The position numbers and the translations under genes were made by a program. A DNA stretch of 64,000 nucleotides. It comes from Flavobacteriales bacterium (GTDB lineage: Bacteria; Bacteroidota; Bacteroidia; JACJYZ01). The notes below the pieces were generated by a model. That model was given only the letters and a program-made list of their open reading frames with translations, had not been told where the DNA came from and did not search any database. Below are positions 1 through 7,804 of this stretch, one piece after another; position 1 is the first letter of the stretch; every line of letters starts with the position of its first letter. The stretch is from the NCBI GenBank assembly GCA_020635855.1, contig JACJYZ010000002.1, positions 806,001-870,000 on the forward strand. The letters are read 5' to 3'.

Positions 1-1427
1 AAATCGTTCAGGATGCCGGTGAGGTTGTTCACGCTCGAGCGGATCCGGTTGAAGTGGGGTAGCACTTTCTCTGCAATGGCATTCATCTGCCCCGAACGTT
101 CCAGGTGTTTTTCAATGAGACCTGATGACGAGAGGATGGTGGAAAGAGGTGTACGGAATTCATGGGAGGCCATCGACACGAAGCGTGATTTGAGTTCGTT
201 CAGTTGCCGCTCCTTGCGCAGCGCCTCCTGCATGTCTTGCTCCGCTTTCTTCTGCGCGGTGATGTTGTTCTCCACCACCAGTATCTGGGAAATGACGCCG
301 TCTTCATCCGGTAGCGGTACGGCATTCAGGATGTAGTGGTTTTCTTTTTTCTGCACCTCGATCACCTGGGGCTCGCCGTTGAAAACCCCTTGCAATTCGT
401 TGATGATCTTTTCGGCTGTTTCCAATGGCAGGCGGTCGGTGATTTTTTTTCCGATCAGGTTTTTGCTGGTGATGCCCAGTTTATACAGCTCCCTGCCTTC
501 CACGAAAATATAGGCCAGATTGCGATCCAGCACATTGATGGTGCCGTTGGGGAAGTTCCGGGCGATGATGCTGTACAGGTGTTGACTTTTTTCGAATTCT
601 TTCGTTCGTTCGGTAACGCGTTCTTCCAGTTCGGTATTCAGTGCCTGCAATTTTTCCTGGAACGCTTTCCGTTCGGTAATATCTTGTCCGGAACTGAGAA
701 TTCCTTTGGTGTCGCTATCCTGCAATACGATGTGGTGCCAGGCCACCAGTCTTGGATGACCGCCTGTACCTATGATCTCGAACTCGCTTTCAACGCGTGA
801 GCCTGCAGGCAAACGAAAGAGTTCGTTGAACAGGTCTGCCACTTTTTTCCTGTCGTTCAGTGCTACGTAGTTGGCGATCCAGTTTTTCCCGATGGCATCC
901 CGTTCGGTGTTGCCTACCGCTTCGCAGGCCTGCTTGTTGATGAGGGAAAGGTGGTGATTCTCCTGTGTGACGATGAACAGGGTGCCGGCCATGTCCAGGT
1001 AGGATTGAGACCGGTTTTTTTCCAGCATGACGCGCTCTTCCGCCTGCACCCGCTCCGAGATATCCGTGATCAGGGCAACGGTCATCGCTTCGCCCTCACT
1101 GGTCAGGTGGTTGAGGCTGATCTCCACCGGAAATTCAGATCCGTCTTTTCTTAAGGCGTATAATTTCCGGCCGATGCCCATGGGGCGTTTGGCGGGGTGT
1201 TGCTGGAATGATTCACGGTGTGTGGGGTGGTGTGTGGAATACCTGCGGGGAATCAGGAGTTCTACCTTTTGCCCGACCAGTTCGTCATTGGCAAAACCGA
1301 ACATTTCTGATATCCTGGGATTGCAGAGCCGGATGGTTCCCTGGTGATCAGCTACCAGCATGCCTTCTGCGGCCGTTTCGAACATCAGCTGAAAGATGTC
1401 CTTCGCATATACGTGAGGGGTACTCAT
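1..1427 (-). CDS. Multi-PAS sensor histidine kinase, 3' part outside window
   Basis: The minus strand reads open from an ATG at 1427 to the window edge, about 475 codons. It starts MSTPHVYAKDIFQLMFETAA and has no signal peptide or membrane segment. Three PAS-type sensor repeats follow (roughly residues 8-125, 135-250 and 275-390). Two are closed by the usual short linkers (ITDISERVQAEE, GQDITERKAFQEK) and there is a coiled coil around 250-275. The last visible part is the HisKA dimerisation domain with the H-box SMASHEFRTPLSTILSS, whose His is the autophosphorylation site. The HATPase domain would lie beyond position 1. The product should be a cytoplasmic PAS kinase; whether it has a receiver domain or is a hybrid cannot be seen. 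A TATTTTTG -7 box sits 24 nt upstream. Ligand unknown. Confidence 0.93.
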   Translation of the reverse strand, partial: MSTPHVYAKDIFQLMFETAAEGMLVADHQGTIRLCNPRISEMFGFANDELVGQKVELLIPRRYSTHHPTHRESFQQHPAKRPMGIGRKLYALRKDGSEFPVEISLNHLTSEGEAMTVALITDISERVQAEERVMLEKNRSQSYLDMAGTLFIVTQENHHLSLINKQACEAVGNTERDAIGKNWIANYVALNDRKKVADLFNELFRLPAGSRVESEFEIIGTGGHPRLVAWHHIVLQDSDTKGILSSGQDITERKAFQEKLQALNTELEERVTERTKEFEKSQHLYSIIARNFPNGTINVLDRNLAYIFVEGRELYKLGITSKNLIGKKITDRLPLETAEKIINELQGVFNGEPQVIEVQKKENHYILNAVPLPDEDGVISQILVVENNITAQKKAEQDMQEALRKERQLNELKSRFVSMASHEFRTPLSTILSSSGLIEKHLERSGQMNAIAEKVLPHFNRIRSSVNNLTGILND

Positions 1428-1807
1428 GGTAATTGTAAACTGTCCTTTTACAAAAATAACATTTAGTCTTTAGTCGCAGGTATGGGATATGAGACATTAG
1501 ACTTTAGATATTAGACAACAGCACGTTTTGCCCCAGACGGCAAACCCATCAGGGATGTTTTGTTTTGGTTTCTAAAGAAGCCCGTTTATCGCCCGTTCCA
1601 ACTGCCCTCGGGCTATCCGTTTTTACCCGCTATAGCCTCAGCGAAGGCAGATGCATTGCACAATGTCATTCACATTATTTCACCTTGACAGATCACAAGC
1701 GGGTATCACTCCTATCCCGTCTATTTTGCTGGTAACCGGTCGTTGTCGCTTACCCCGGCCATCTAACGTCTAATATCTAAAGTCTAAAGTCTAATGTCTC
1801 ACATCCA
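1428..1807. repeat. Intergenic region with dispersed two-block repeat (copy 1) and short-unit arrays
   Basis: No gene is visible in this gap. Block A (1577-1621) and block B (about 1699-1750) match, with few mismatches, the reverse complement of 28220-28264 and 28138-28187; the stretch between the blocks differs in sequence and length. The ends of the gap (about 1468-1518 and 1769-1803) carry degenerate 8-11 bp units of the GACTTTAGAT / GTCTAAAGTC type, in opposite orientations, next to the flanking genes. Confidence 0.7.
1451..1458 (-). promoter_or_regulatory. -7 promoter box of the PAS kinase gene
   Basis: Reads TATTTTTG on the minus strand, an exact match to the Bacteroidota -7 consensus TAnnTTTG, 24 nt before the ATG at 1427. 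Confidence 0.55.
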
Positions 1808-2989
1808 TCACCTAACAAACCCCGCCGCTTCCGGTGATTCCAGGCTCACGTTCTCGTCGCCTGCCTGGTATGGCACGTAGGTGATGATGAACTGGAACAT
1901 CTCGTCGGTGGTGCGCATGCTGATGTTGCGTTCTCCCACCCGGCGTGGCGGATCGAAGGGATTGTAAGGGTTGTCTTTCGTGTTGTCATACACGCCTTCC
2001 GCCACAATTACGGAACCGGTAGGGATCTTTAGTAGTTTTTTAAACGTATAGAAGTACTGCCATTTGAAGTCCCATTGCGGAATACGGATGAGGGGGATGG
2101 TGTCTCCGTCGGGCTTTACGGCGTATGCCAGAAAGGATTTGCCCAGGAGGTGCATGTGCGGATTGATGGTAATTAGGGAAAGGTCCGTGATCACTTCCAA
2201 CCGCGTGGTGAATTTCTGCACTTTGTCGGGTTCGATGATCAGCGGCGGTTCGATGTCGGATATGCCCAGCGTACCCATGATCACTTCGTTGATCGGGCGT
2301 TTGGGCGGGCTGTCGGCAAAGAAGATGTTGAAGTATGACTGGTCGGATGTGTCGAGGGCAGACGGGCCATAGTGCATGTTGTTGATGTAAAGGGCTCCCT
2401 TTCGGCTCATACGGTATCCGCCGATTCCTGCCGGGTATTCGGGAGGGATCACTCCGGGCAGGTAGTTGCACACGGAAGTGGTGAGGGCGGGGTAGGAGCC
2501 GTCGTCCTGCAGCAGTCCGAGCAGGTGGTGGATGCGTGTGGGTTCGATCTCGCCGTTTTCCTGATCCACGGCCATCATGCCTTCATTCACATGTGTTTTC
2601 TTGTCGGGGTTGTAAGAGATCAGGTGGCCGTTCATGTGGTGAAGCAGCTCCCTGTTGCCGGGTACGAATTCGATCAGGCGGATGAAGGTGTCCCGTTCCA
2701 GTTCGTAGGGGATCTTCATCACAATGAAATGGTCGGTGTTGTCGCCGGGGATGTGGTAGGGTTCCGGCATTTTCAGCACGAGGTCGGGTGTGCCCAGCTG
2801 GGAATGGTCGGGGAATTGCGGTAATTCGGGTTTGTCGTTTTTGTTGCCTTCCGGCATACCGTCTTCCACCCATTTGGCGACCAGGGCGATCTCGCGGTCG
2901 GTTAATCCGCGCTCATTCGAGAAATGCCGGTAGCTGCGGTCGGCAGGCCAGGGTGGCATGTACCGTAAGCCGGTCACATGGCGGATCAT
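1808..2989 (-). CDS. Copper type II monooxygenase-like protein, C-terminal part of a frameshift-split cytochrome c fusion
   Basis: The 393 residues begin inside a cytochrome c domain (MPPW at 11-14 may supply the axial Met) and continue into a fold like the ascorbate-dependent copper type II monooxygenases (PHM/DBM). Candidate copper ligands are H206 in NNMHYG, the HMH pair H278/H280 in NPHMHLLG and M364 in DEMF, the order expected for the CuM site. HHMNGH at 117-122 is a further His cluster. The ATG at 2989 overlaps the stop of the upstream ORF as ATGA. In the family the two parts are one periplasmic lipoprotein, and here they join without a missing residue if one base is added near 2989. 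Translation could still occur by stop-restart. Substrate unknown. Confidence 0.75.
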   Translation of the reverse strand: MIRHVTGLRYMPPWPADRSYRHFSNERGLTDREIALVAKWVEDGMPEGNKNDKPELPQFPDHSQLGTPDLVLKMPEPYHIPGDNTDHFIVMKIPYELERDTFIRLIEFVPGNRELLHHMNGHLISYNPDKKTHVNEGMMAVDQENGEIEPTRIHHLLGLLQDDGSYPALTTSVCNYLPGVIPPEYPAGIGGYRMSRKGALYINNMHYGPSALDTSDQSYFNIFFADSPPKRPINEVIMGTLGISDIEPPLIIEPDKVQKFTTRLEVITDLSLITINPHMHLLGKSFLAYAVKPDGDTIPLIRIPQWDFKWQYFYTFKKLLKIPTGSVIVAEGVYDNTKDNPYNPFDPPRRVGERNISMRTTDEMFQFIITYVPYQAGDENVSLESPEAAGFVR

Positions 2990-3210
2990 CTTGCCCCTTT
3001 TTTAACCTGGGCATAGTTCGTGAATGGAAACGGACCCGCTTCACCGGGTCTGTGGCATGGGGTGCAGTTGTGAAAAACAATGGGGGCGATGTCGCGGTTG
3101 AAGGTAACGGTATCCGGCAGGTCGAATGCAAGTGTATCATCCTTAACCTGGCATCCGGTCATCCAGCACATTACCAGCACCGGCAGCAACATGTACCTGA
3201 TTGCTTTCAT
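2986..3210 (-). CDS. Lipoprotein cytochrome c N-terminal fragment (CTPCH), split from the downstream monooxygenase-like ORF
   Basis: This 74-residue ORF has a signal peptide with a lipobox (WMTGC, Cys20) and a c-type heme motif CTPCH at 49-53, followed by the RPGEAGPF stretch usual in this family. It stops at 2986 in the middle of the heme domain; the rest of the domain continues in another frame in the next ORF. The break is next to an A6G4 tract (minus strand, 2994-3003). It is therefore either one frameshifted gene, two translationally coupled ORFs or a sequencing error. The start codon overlaps the stop of the preceding redoxin gene by 4 nt, so all three ORFs form one operon. Confidence 0.75.
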   Translation of the reverse strand: MKAIRYMLLPVLVMCWMTGCQVKDDTLAFDLPDTVTFNRDIAPIVFHNCTPCHRPGEAGPFPFTNYAQVKKGAR

Positions 3211-3782
3211 TCAATCAAACAGCCCACGGCATCGGTTTCATTTACAGGAGGGTCCTGGCCGGACAGCACCGCTTCCAATGCATCCCGGAGGTAGTGTTCG
3301 GTGGCTTTGAGCCGTTGCTTGCCCAGGGAAAAGGCCCAGTTGTCGATCTTGCCGTGATAGCGTTCGGCGCCTGTAGAGTCCACCAGGAATGCTTCGGGTG
3401 TGATCGTGGCACCCAGTGTGTGGGTGAGGGTGTAGTCGGTATCCAGCAACACGGGCATGTTCGGATGAAACCGGAGACAGAAAGAATCGATCTCCTGCAC
3501 GGAGTAGGAGGTACCTGCAAATACCATGTAGCATTGTACATGTTGACCTGAAAAGGCATTGTTCAGCCGGTTCAGGGTCAGGCTGTAGTTTTCGCTGAGG
3601 GGGCAGTCCGGACTGAAAAACGCGAATACGGTGGCAGGTGCCTGTTTAATCTCTTCCAGGGAAATGGTTGTTCCGTGCAACCCGGCCATGTTCAGCGTGG
3701 CGATTGAAGGACGACCTTCGCTGCAGCCGAAAAGCAGGGCCATCATGATAAGTGCGTTGTGCGCATAACGGAAACCAGACAT
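3207..3782 (-). CDS. Redoxin/thioredoxin-fold lipoprotein
   Basis: The 191-residue product has a short signal peptide ending in the lipobox LLFGC (Cys20), so it should be anchored in the cell envelope. The rest is a peroxiredoxin/TlpA-like thioredoxin fold with FFSPDCPLSENY; Cys60 is the only cysteine of the active-site region and no CxxC pair is seen. The cis-Pro equivalent is in TPEAFLVD. It ends in AVGCLIE, a C-terminal pattern I associate with redoxins sitting next to cytochrome/copper monooxygenase-like genes. It is first in the operon 3782-1808 and its stop overlaps the next ATG. A TACCTTTG box at 3787-3794 lies only 4 nt upstream of the start, so the message may be leaderless. Its job may be thiol chemistry for heme or copper loading (inference). 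Confidence 0.8.
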   Translation of the reverse strand: MSGFRYAHNALIMMALLFGCSEGRPSIATLNMAGLHGTTISLEEIKQAPATVFAFFSPDCPLSENYSLTLNRLNNAFSGQHVQCYMVFAGTSYSVQEIDSFCLRFHPNMPVLLDTDYTLTHTLGATITPEAFLVDSTGAERYHGKIDNWAFSLGKQRLKATEHYLRDALEAVLSGQDPPVNETDAVGCLIE

Positions 3783-3841
3783 CCTTCAAAGGTATGATTT
3801 CACACCGAGAGATGGGGCCTGTGAGGTATGGCAGGATTATC

Positions 3842-3849
3842 TACCTTTG
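3842..3849 (+). promoter_or_regulatory. -7 promoter box, methyltransferase gene
   Basis: TACCTTTG, an exact TAnnTTTG match. It lies downstream of an earlier in-frame ATG (3828) and 17 nt before the ATG at 3867, so it decides for the later start. Confidence 0.6.
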
Positions 3850-3866
3850 CCGGAAACGGTCATGTG

Positions 3867-4598
3867 ATGAGCAACTGGTACGCATCCTGGTTTGATTCAC
3901 CCTACTATCACAAGCTGTATTCCCACCGCGATGAAAGGGAGGCGGCGGATTTTCTGGATAGGCTGATGGACGTGCTCTGTTTGCCAGCCGGAAGTCGTAT
4001 TCTTGATCTGGCATGCGGGCGGGGCCGGCATGCGCACTCGTTGGCAGACAAAGGGTATGAGGTAACAGGCGTGGATTTGTCGCCGGCCAACGTGGAGGCC
4101 GCTTCTGCGGATGCCACTTCGCAGGAAGTGTTCTTCGTTCATGACATGCGCCAGATTTTCCGGGTTAACTATTTTGATGCGGTTCTGAACATGTTCACCA
4201 GCTTCGGGTATTTTCCTTCCGATCATGAGAACCTGTCGGTGATACGGGCGGCAGCGGCCAACATGAAACCCGGTGGCGTGCTGGTGATCGACTTCTTCAA
4301 CGCGGAAGTGGCTGGAACATGTCTGCCTTGCAAGGAAGTAGTACAGGCGGGTGGACTGACCTTTGAAACGGAGAAAAAAAGGGTGGGGGATTGCTTTGTG
4401 AAGACCATCTGTTTCGAAGATCAGGGGCAGATGTTCAACTTTGAAGAAAAGGTCAGGGCTTTTTCCCTGGAAGATTTTAACCGTATGTTTGAGAAGAATG
4501 CACTGAGGCTGGAACAAACATTCGGTGATTATGCACTGGCACCCTTTGATGCACGCCATTCGGAACGTTTGATTATGGTGGCAAGAAAAATGTGCTGA
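3867..4598 (+). CDS. Class I SAM-dependent methyltransferase
   Basis: The 243-residue protein starts MSNWYASWFDSPYYHKLY and carries the Rossmann SAM motif ILDLACGRGRH (near residue 50), the acidic VTGVDLS strand and the later NMFTSFGYF and GGVLVIDFFNAEV strands. It is a small-molecule or natural-product type methyltransferase; the acceptor cannot be told from the sequence. The start at 3867 is preferred over the ATG at 3828 because a -7 promoter box lies between them. It stands alone, divergent from the redoxin operon. After the stop there is a short tract of repeated GTGCTGAT units (about 4591-4624). Confidence 0.85.
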   Translation: MSNWYASWFDSPYYHKLYSHRDEREAADFLDRLMDVLCLPAGSRILDLACGRGRHAHSLADKGYEVTGVDLSPANVEAASADATSQEVFFVHDMRQIFRVNYFDAVLNMFTSFGYFPSDHENLSVIRAAAANMKPGGVLVIDFFNAEVAGTCLPCKEVVQAGGLTFETEKKRVGDCFVKTICFEDQGQMFNFEEKVRAFSLEDFNRMFEKNALRLEQTFGDYALAPFDARHSERLIMVARKMC

Positions 4599-4711
4599 TG
4601 TGCTTATGTGCTGATGTGTTGATGGAGTGGGGAGGTAATGGAGTAAGAAGGTAAGACCAGATGATGGGTGGCCTTGGAGGTATTGAAGCTTTTTAAGATG
4701 TTATTGGCGAT

Positions 4712-5428
4712 ATGGATATTGTAGTTGCGCTCGGACTGATCCTGTCCGTTATACTGGGAAGCGGCATTGTGTTCGCCCTGCGCCCTAAAACGTCAACGGT
4801 GAAGTTCCTGCTCTCGTTCAGCGGTGCATATCTGTTGTCGGTATGTGTAATGGAGATGATCCCGGAAGTATACGGGGCATTGGCCATGCGCAGTGGGGTG
4901 TTTATTCTGGTGGGCTTTCTGATCCAATTGATCCTGAGCTATTTTTCTGATGGCATGGAGCACGGGCACATGCATACCGGTCAGCATTCCCTTTCAATGG
5001 CTGTACTGGTGAGCCTTTTCGTGCATTCGTTTGTGGAGGGCATGGCCCTGGGCGGGGATGTGCCGCATACGCATTTCGGTCAGTCGTTGCTGGCAGGCAT
5101 CTTCCTGCATAAAATCCCTGTGGCGGTTGTGATTACCACCGTTCTCTCGCAAGGAACCATGAAGATGTCCAGGGTCTACCTGATACTCGCCATCTTTGCA
5201 CTAACCAGCCCTGCCGGCGCCTGGTTTGCCACGCATGCAGAGACCCTGTGGATGCAGGAAGGTTTCCTGGTGCCTGTTGTGTTGGCAGTGGTTTCGGGTA
5301 TGTTGTTGCATATATCCACCATCATCCTCTTTGAAACCAGTCACGACCACCGGTTCAATGCCTACAAGCTGATCACCATACTGGTTGGTGTATCCCTGGC
5401 TTTCGCCGCCCACTTTCTCGGTGCCTGA
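4712..5428 (+). CDS. ZIP family divalent metal transporter
   Basis: The 238-residue membrane protein has seven to eight hydrophobic segments. The two metal-site helices are clear: HSFVEGMALGGD (about 106-117) and the HKIPVAVVI stretch (about 134-142). The His-rich loop HGHMHTGQH precedes them, as in many ZIP proteins that carry zinc, iron or manganese into the cytoplasm. Length fits a compact bacterial ZIP. No metal regulator is next to it, so the metal cannot be assigned. Confidence 0.88.
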   Translation: MDIVVALGLILSVILGSGIVFALRPKTSTVKFLLSFSGAYLLSVCVMEMIPEVYGALAMRSGVFILVGFLIQLILSYFSDGMEHGHMHTGQHSLSMAVLVSLFVHSFVEGMALGGDVPHTHFGQSLLAGIFLHKIPVAVVITTVLSQGTMKMSRVYLILAIFALTSPAGAWFATHAETLWMQEGFLVPVVLAVVSGMLLHISTIILFETSHDHRFNAYKLITILVGVSLAFAAHFLGA

Positions 5429-5536
5429 TTGAACCTTTTGCATGGTTTGATTGTTTCTCATGGGAATTCATTGCCGGTGACCGGTACGGATACGTTTTAA
5501 AACTTCAGTCTTTGCGGCTGTTTGCGGTGGATTTTG

Positions 5537-5544
5537 TACATTTG
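5537..5544 (+). promoter_or_regulatory. -7 promoter box, peroxiredoxin gene
   Basis: TACATTTG, an exact TAnnTTTG match 50 nt before the start codon at 5595. The AT-rich leader between them has no clear Shine-Dalgarno sequence. Confidence 0.6.
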
Positions 5545-5594
5545 CAACTTCATTTTTTATCAACCAACGAATATCATTCAAAACCCAATCTGGT

Positions 5595-6227
5595 ATGTCA
5601 GTACTTGTAGGAAAGAAAGCTCCCTCGTTCACCGCAAAGGCGGTGGTTCACGGAGGTGAGATCGTTAACGACTTCTCCCTGGATCAATACCTGGGTAAGA
5701 AGCATGTCGTGTTTTTCTTCTACCCGAAGGATTTCACGTTTGTTTGTCCCACCGAACTGCATGCTTTCCAGGAGAAGCTGGCCGAGTTCGAAGCACGTGA
5801 TGTGGCTGTTGTGGCCTGTTCCACAGATACCGAACAATCTCACTGGGGTTGGCTGCAAATGCCCAAGGAAATGGGCGGCATCAAAGGCATCACCTACCCG
5901 GTGGTAGCAGATACAGCCAAGACCATCAGCATGAACTTCGGTGTGCTTTTCGGTGAATACCAATACGATGAAAACGACCAAATGGCGGCTTCAGGCCCCA
6001 TGATCGCTTTCCGTGGTCTGTTCCTGATCGACAAGAACGGTATCGTTCAACATCAGGTGGTGAATCACCTCCCGCTGGGTCGCAGTGTGGATGAGACCCT
6101 TCGCATGGTGGATGCCCTCCAGTTCTTCGAAGAGAATGGCGAGGTATGTCCGGCCAACTGGCGCAAGGGTGAAGTAGCCATGAAGGAGTCGCACGAAGGT
6201 GTGGCCAGCTACATGGCAGCCCGCTAA
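5595..6227 (+). CDS. Typical 2-Cys peroxiredoxin (AhpC/TSA family)
   Basis: The 210-residue cytoplasmic protein carries the peroxidatic motif DFTFVCPTE (Cys51) and the resolving motif GEVCPANW (Cys185), so it reduces peroxides through an intermolecular disulfide. The conserved Arg is in FRGLFLID. The C-terminus continues past the usual YF region to SYMAAR, so it is of the longer Prx1/AhpC type. It is transcribed alone from a good -7 box and ends at a strong terminator. Its electron donor (thioredoxin or AhpF) is not in the window. Confidence 0.95.
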   Translation: MSVLVGKKAPSFTAKAVVHGGEIVNDFSLDQYLGKKHVVFFFYPKDFTFVCPTELHAFQEKLAEFEARDVAVVACSTDTEQSHWGWLQMPKEMGGIKGITYPVVADTAKTISMNFGVLFGEYQYDENDQMAASGPMIAFRGLFLIDKNGIVQHQVVNHLPLGRSVDETLRMVDALQFFEENGEVCPANWRKGEVAMKESHEGVASYMAAR

Positions 6228-6253
6228 CATCAGGCGAATGCATAAAAAGATGA

Positions 6254-6283
6254 GGCAGGTTCCTTCAGGAGCCTGCCTTTTTT
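6254..6283. terminator. Bidirectional rho-independent terminator
   Basis: A 10-bp stem (GGCAGGTTCC and GGAGCCTGCC, one G-U pair) with loop TTCA is followed by six T. It ends the peroxiredoxin transcript; on the other strand the stem is followed by a CTCATCTTTTT tract and may serve mazG. Confidence 0.85.
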
Positions 6284-6325
6284 ATGACCAGGAATGCAAG
6301 GGTTGGATGAAGGGATATCCGTCGA

Positions 6326-7093
6326 TTATGCCTTCTTCGCTTCATTCCACAACACATCCATCTCTTCCAGCGACATCTGGTCGAACGCCTGACCTTGGTC
6401 ACGGGCCATGTCTTCCATGGCCTGGAAGCGGCGGATGAACTTGCGGTTGGTTTTTTCAAGCGCATCTTCCGGGTTCACACCGATGAAACGGGCGTAGTTG
6501 ATCAGGGAAAACATCACGTCGCCGAACTCGGCTTCCACCGCCTCTGCACCGGGATTCTTTTCCACTTCTTCCCTCAGTTCTTCCATTTCTTCACGCACTT
6601 TTTCCCATACCTGGGAACGGTTGTCCCAGTCGAACCCCACACCCTTCGCCTTGTCCTGGATGCGTGAAGCCTTCACCAAAGCGGGCAATGAAACGGGTAC
6701 GCCTTCCAGAACCGATTTCTTTCCTTCTTTCAGTTTCAGTTTTTCCCAATTGCGCTTCACATCCTCTTCGTTCTCAACCTTCACATCACCATAAATGTGC
6801 GGGTGGCGCTGGATCAGCTTTTCACAGATGCCATCCAGCACATCCTTCATGTTGAAATCGTTGGTTTCCGATCCGATCTTTGCATAGAACACGATGTGCA
6901 GCAGCAGGTCGCCCAGCTCGCCGCGGATCCCCTTCATGTCTTTTTCAAGGATGGAGTCCGCCAGTTCATACACTTCCTCGATGGTGAGGTGGCGGAGGCT
7001 TTCCATCGTTTGTTTTTTGTCCCACGGGCACTTCTCCCGCAGGTCGTTCATGATGTCGAGCAGGCGCTGGAAAGATTGTAAGGTGTCGTTCAT
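6326..7093 (-). CDS. mazG: Nucleoside triphosphate pyrophosphohydrolase MazG
   Basis: The 255-residue protein begins MNDTLQSFQRLLDIMNDLR and has the tandem MazG all-alpha fold. The first metal-binding repeat is CPWDKKQTMESL..EEVYEL and the second is EEVEKNPGAEAVEAEFGD near 190-205. It hydrolyses NTPs to NMP and pyrophosphate in the cytoplasm for nucleotide-pool cleaning. A longer reading from 7405 is rejected because its N-terminal 104 residues come from intergenic repeats. A TATCTTG-like -7 box lies about 20 nt upstream of 7093. Convergent with the peroxiredoxin gene. Confidence 0.92.
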   Translation of the reverse strand: MNDTLQSFQRLLDIMNDLREKCPWDKKQTMESLRHLTIEEVYELADSILEKDMKGIRGELGDLLLHIVFYAKIGSETNDFNMKDVLDGICEKLIQRHPHIYGDVKVENEEDVKRNWEKLKLKEGKKSVLEGVPVSLPALVKASRIQDKAKGVGFDWDNRSQVWEKVREEMEELREEVEKNPGAEAVEAEFGDVMFSLINYARFIGVNPEDALEKTNRKFIRRFQAMEDMARDQGQAFDQMSLEEMDVLWNEAKKA

Positions 7094-7804
7094 GGCGAAG
7101 GTTTGAGGGGACAAGATACGGGAAATGAGTTGCAAGTCTCCCGCCTTCGCTAAAGCTACGGCGGGCAAGCAAGTCTCAAGTTGGTTGGGGAAAATGTTTG
7201 TCGTTTGTTGTTTCTGGTTTGTGGTTGGGCAGGCTTGCGTCAGCAGCACTTTCCTGATGGATGGTGCCTTGCTCCATAGGAGCAATACACCGGTGGCATC
7301 GGGTAGTGGAGAAATTCCAGCGTGCCATAGGTACGCCACAAGAATGACCGATTGTGATTGATGGGAGATTAGGAATGCGAGGTTAGGAATTGGACCATGC
7401 TCCAATCTGCATCATCCCATCCAAAGTGCTGTTGCTTCTTACACGTGCAAGAAGATGCATCACCTGGGTTCATCTACCAAAGGAATAAGAACTAACTTGA
7501 ATCGGGGAGGGCATTGGTGCGCCCCGGGAGAGTTACAAGTCGCCCGCCTTCGCTAAAGCTACGGCGGGCAAGCAAGTTGGCGACCAGGGATGTTTAGCAA
7601 TTTGCTCCATAGGAGCAACATATTGGTAGCATAGGGTTGGATGGGAGATGAAAGCGTGCCGTAGGTACGCCACAGGAAGTCTTGAGTCTCGAGTTACCCT
7701 CCTACGCTATAGCTTCGGCGGGCAAGTCTATTGTCTAATATCTAACATCCCAATACTAACGACTAATGACTTGCGACTAAAGACTATTATCTACCTTAGC
7801 AACC
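7094..7804. repeat. Repeat-filled intergenic region with three partial copies of the composite hairpin element
   Basis: No gene is seen. Module F (hairpin CCCGCC...GGCGGG around CTTCGCTAAAGCTACGG) occurs at 7129-7184 and 7531-7585, flanked by GCAAGTCTC/CAAGTTGG units. Module G (palindrome TTGCTCCATAGGAGCAA, then a spacer, then GCGTGCCGTAGGTACGC) occurs at 7266-7342 and 7600-7672. The copy at 7531-7672 is the most complete in the window. From about 7680 to 7795 there are 8-11 bp units (GTCTAATATC, GACTAATGAC, GACTAAAGAC) that run up to the next promoter. A degenerate -7 box TACCTTAG lies at 7792-7799. Confidence 0.75.

Noticed and set aside
2986..3003. Programmed -1 frameshift in the cytochrome gene (A6G4 tract)
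   Set aside because: The A6 codons in the zero frame (AAA AAA GGG) do not form the X-XXY-YYZ slippery pattern and no clear stimulatory stem follows; a base error, mutation or stop-restart is simpler.
7094..7405. N-terminal 104-residue extension of MazG
   Set aside because: The extension is made of intergenic F and G repeat sequence; the conserved protein starts at MNDTLQSF (7093) behind a promoter-like box.
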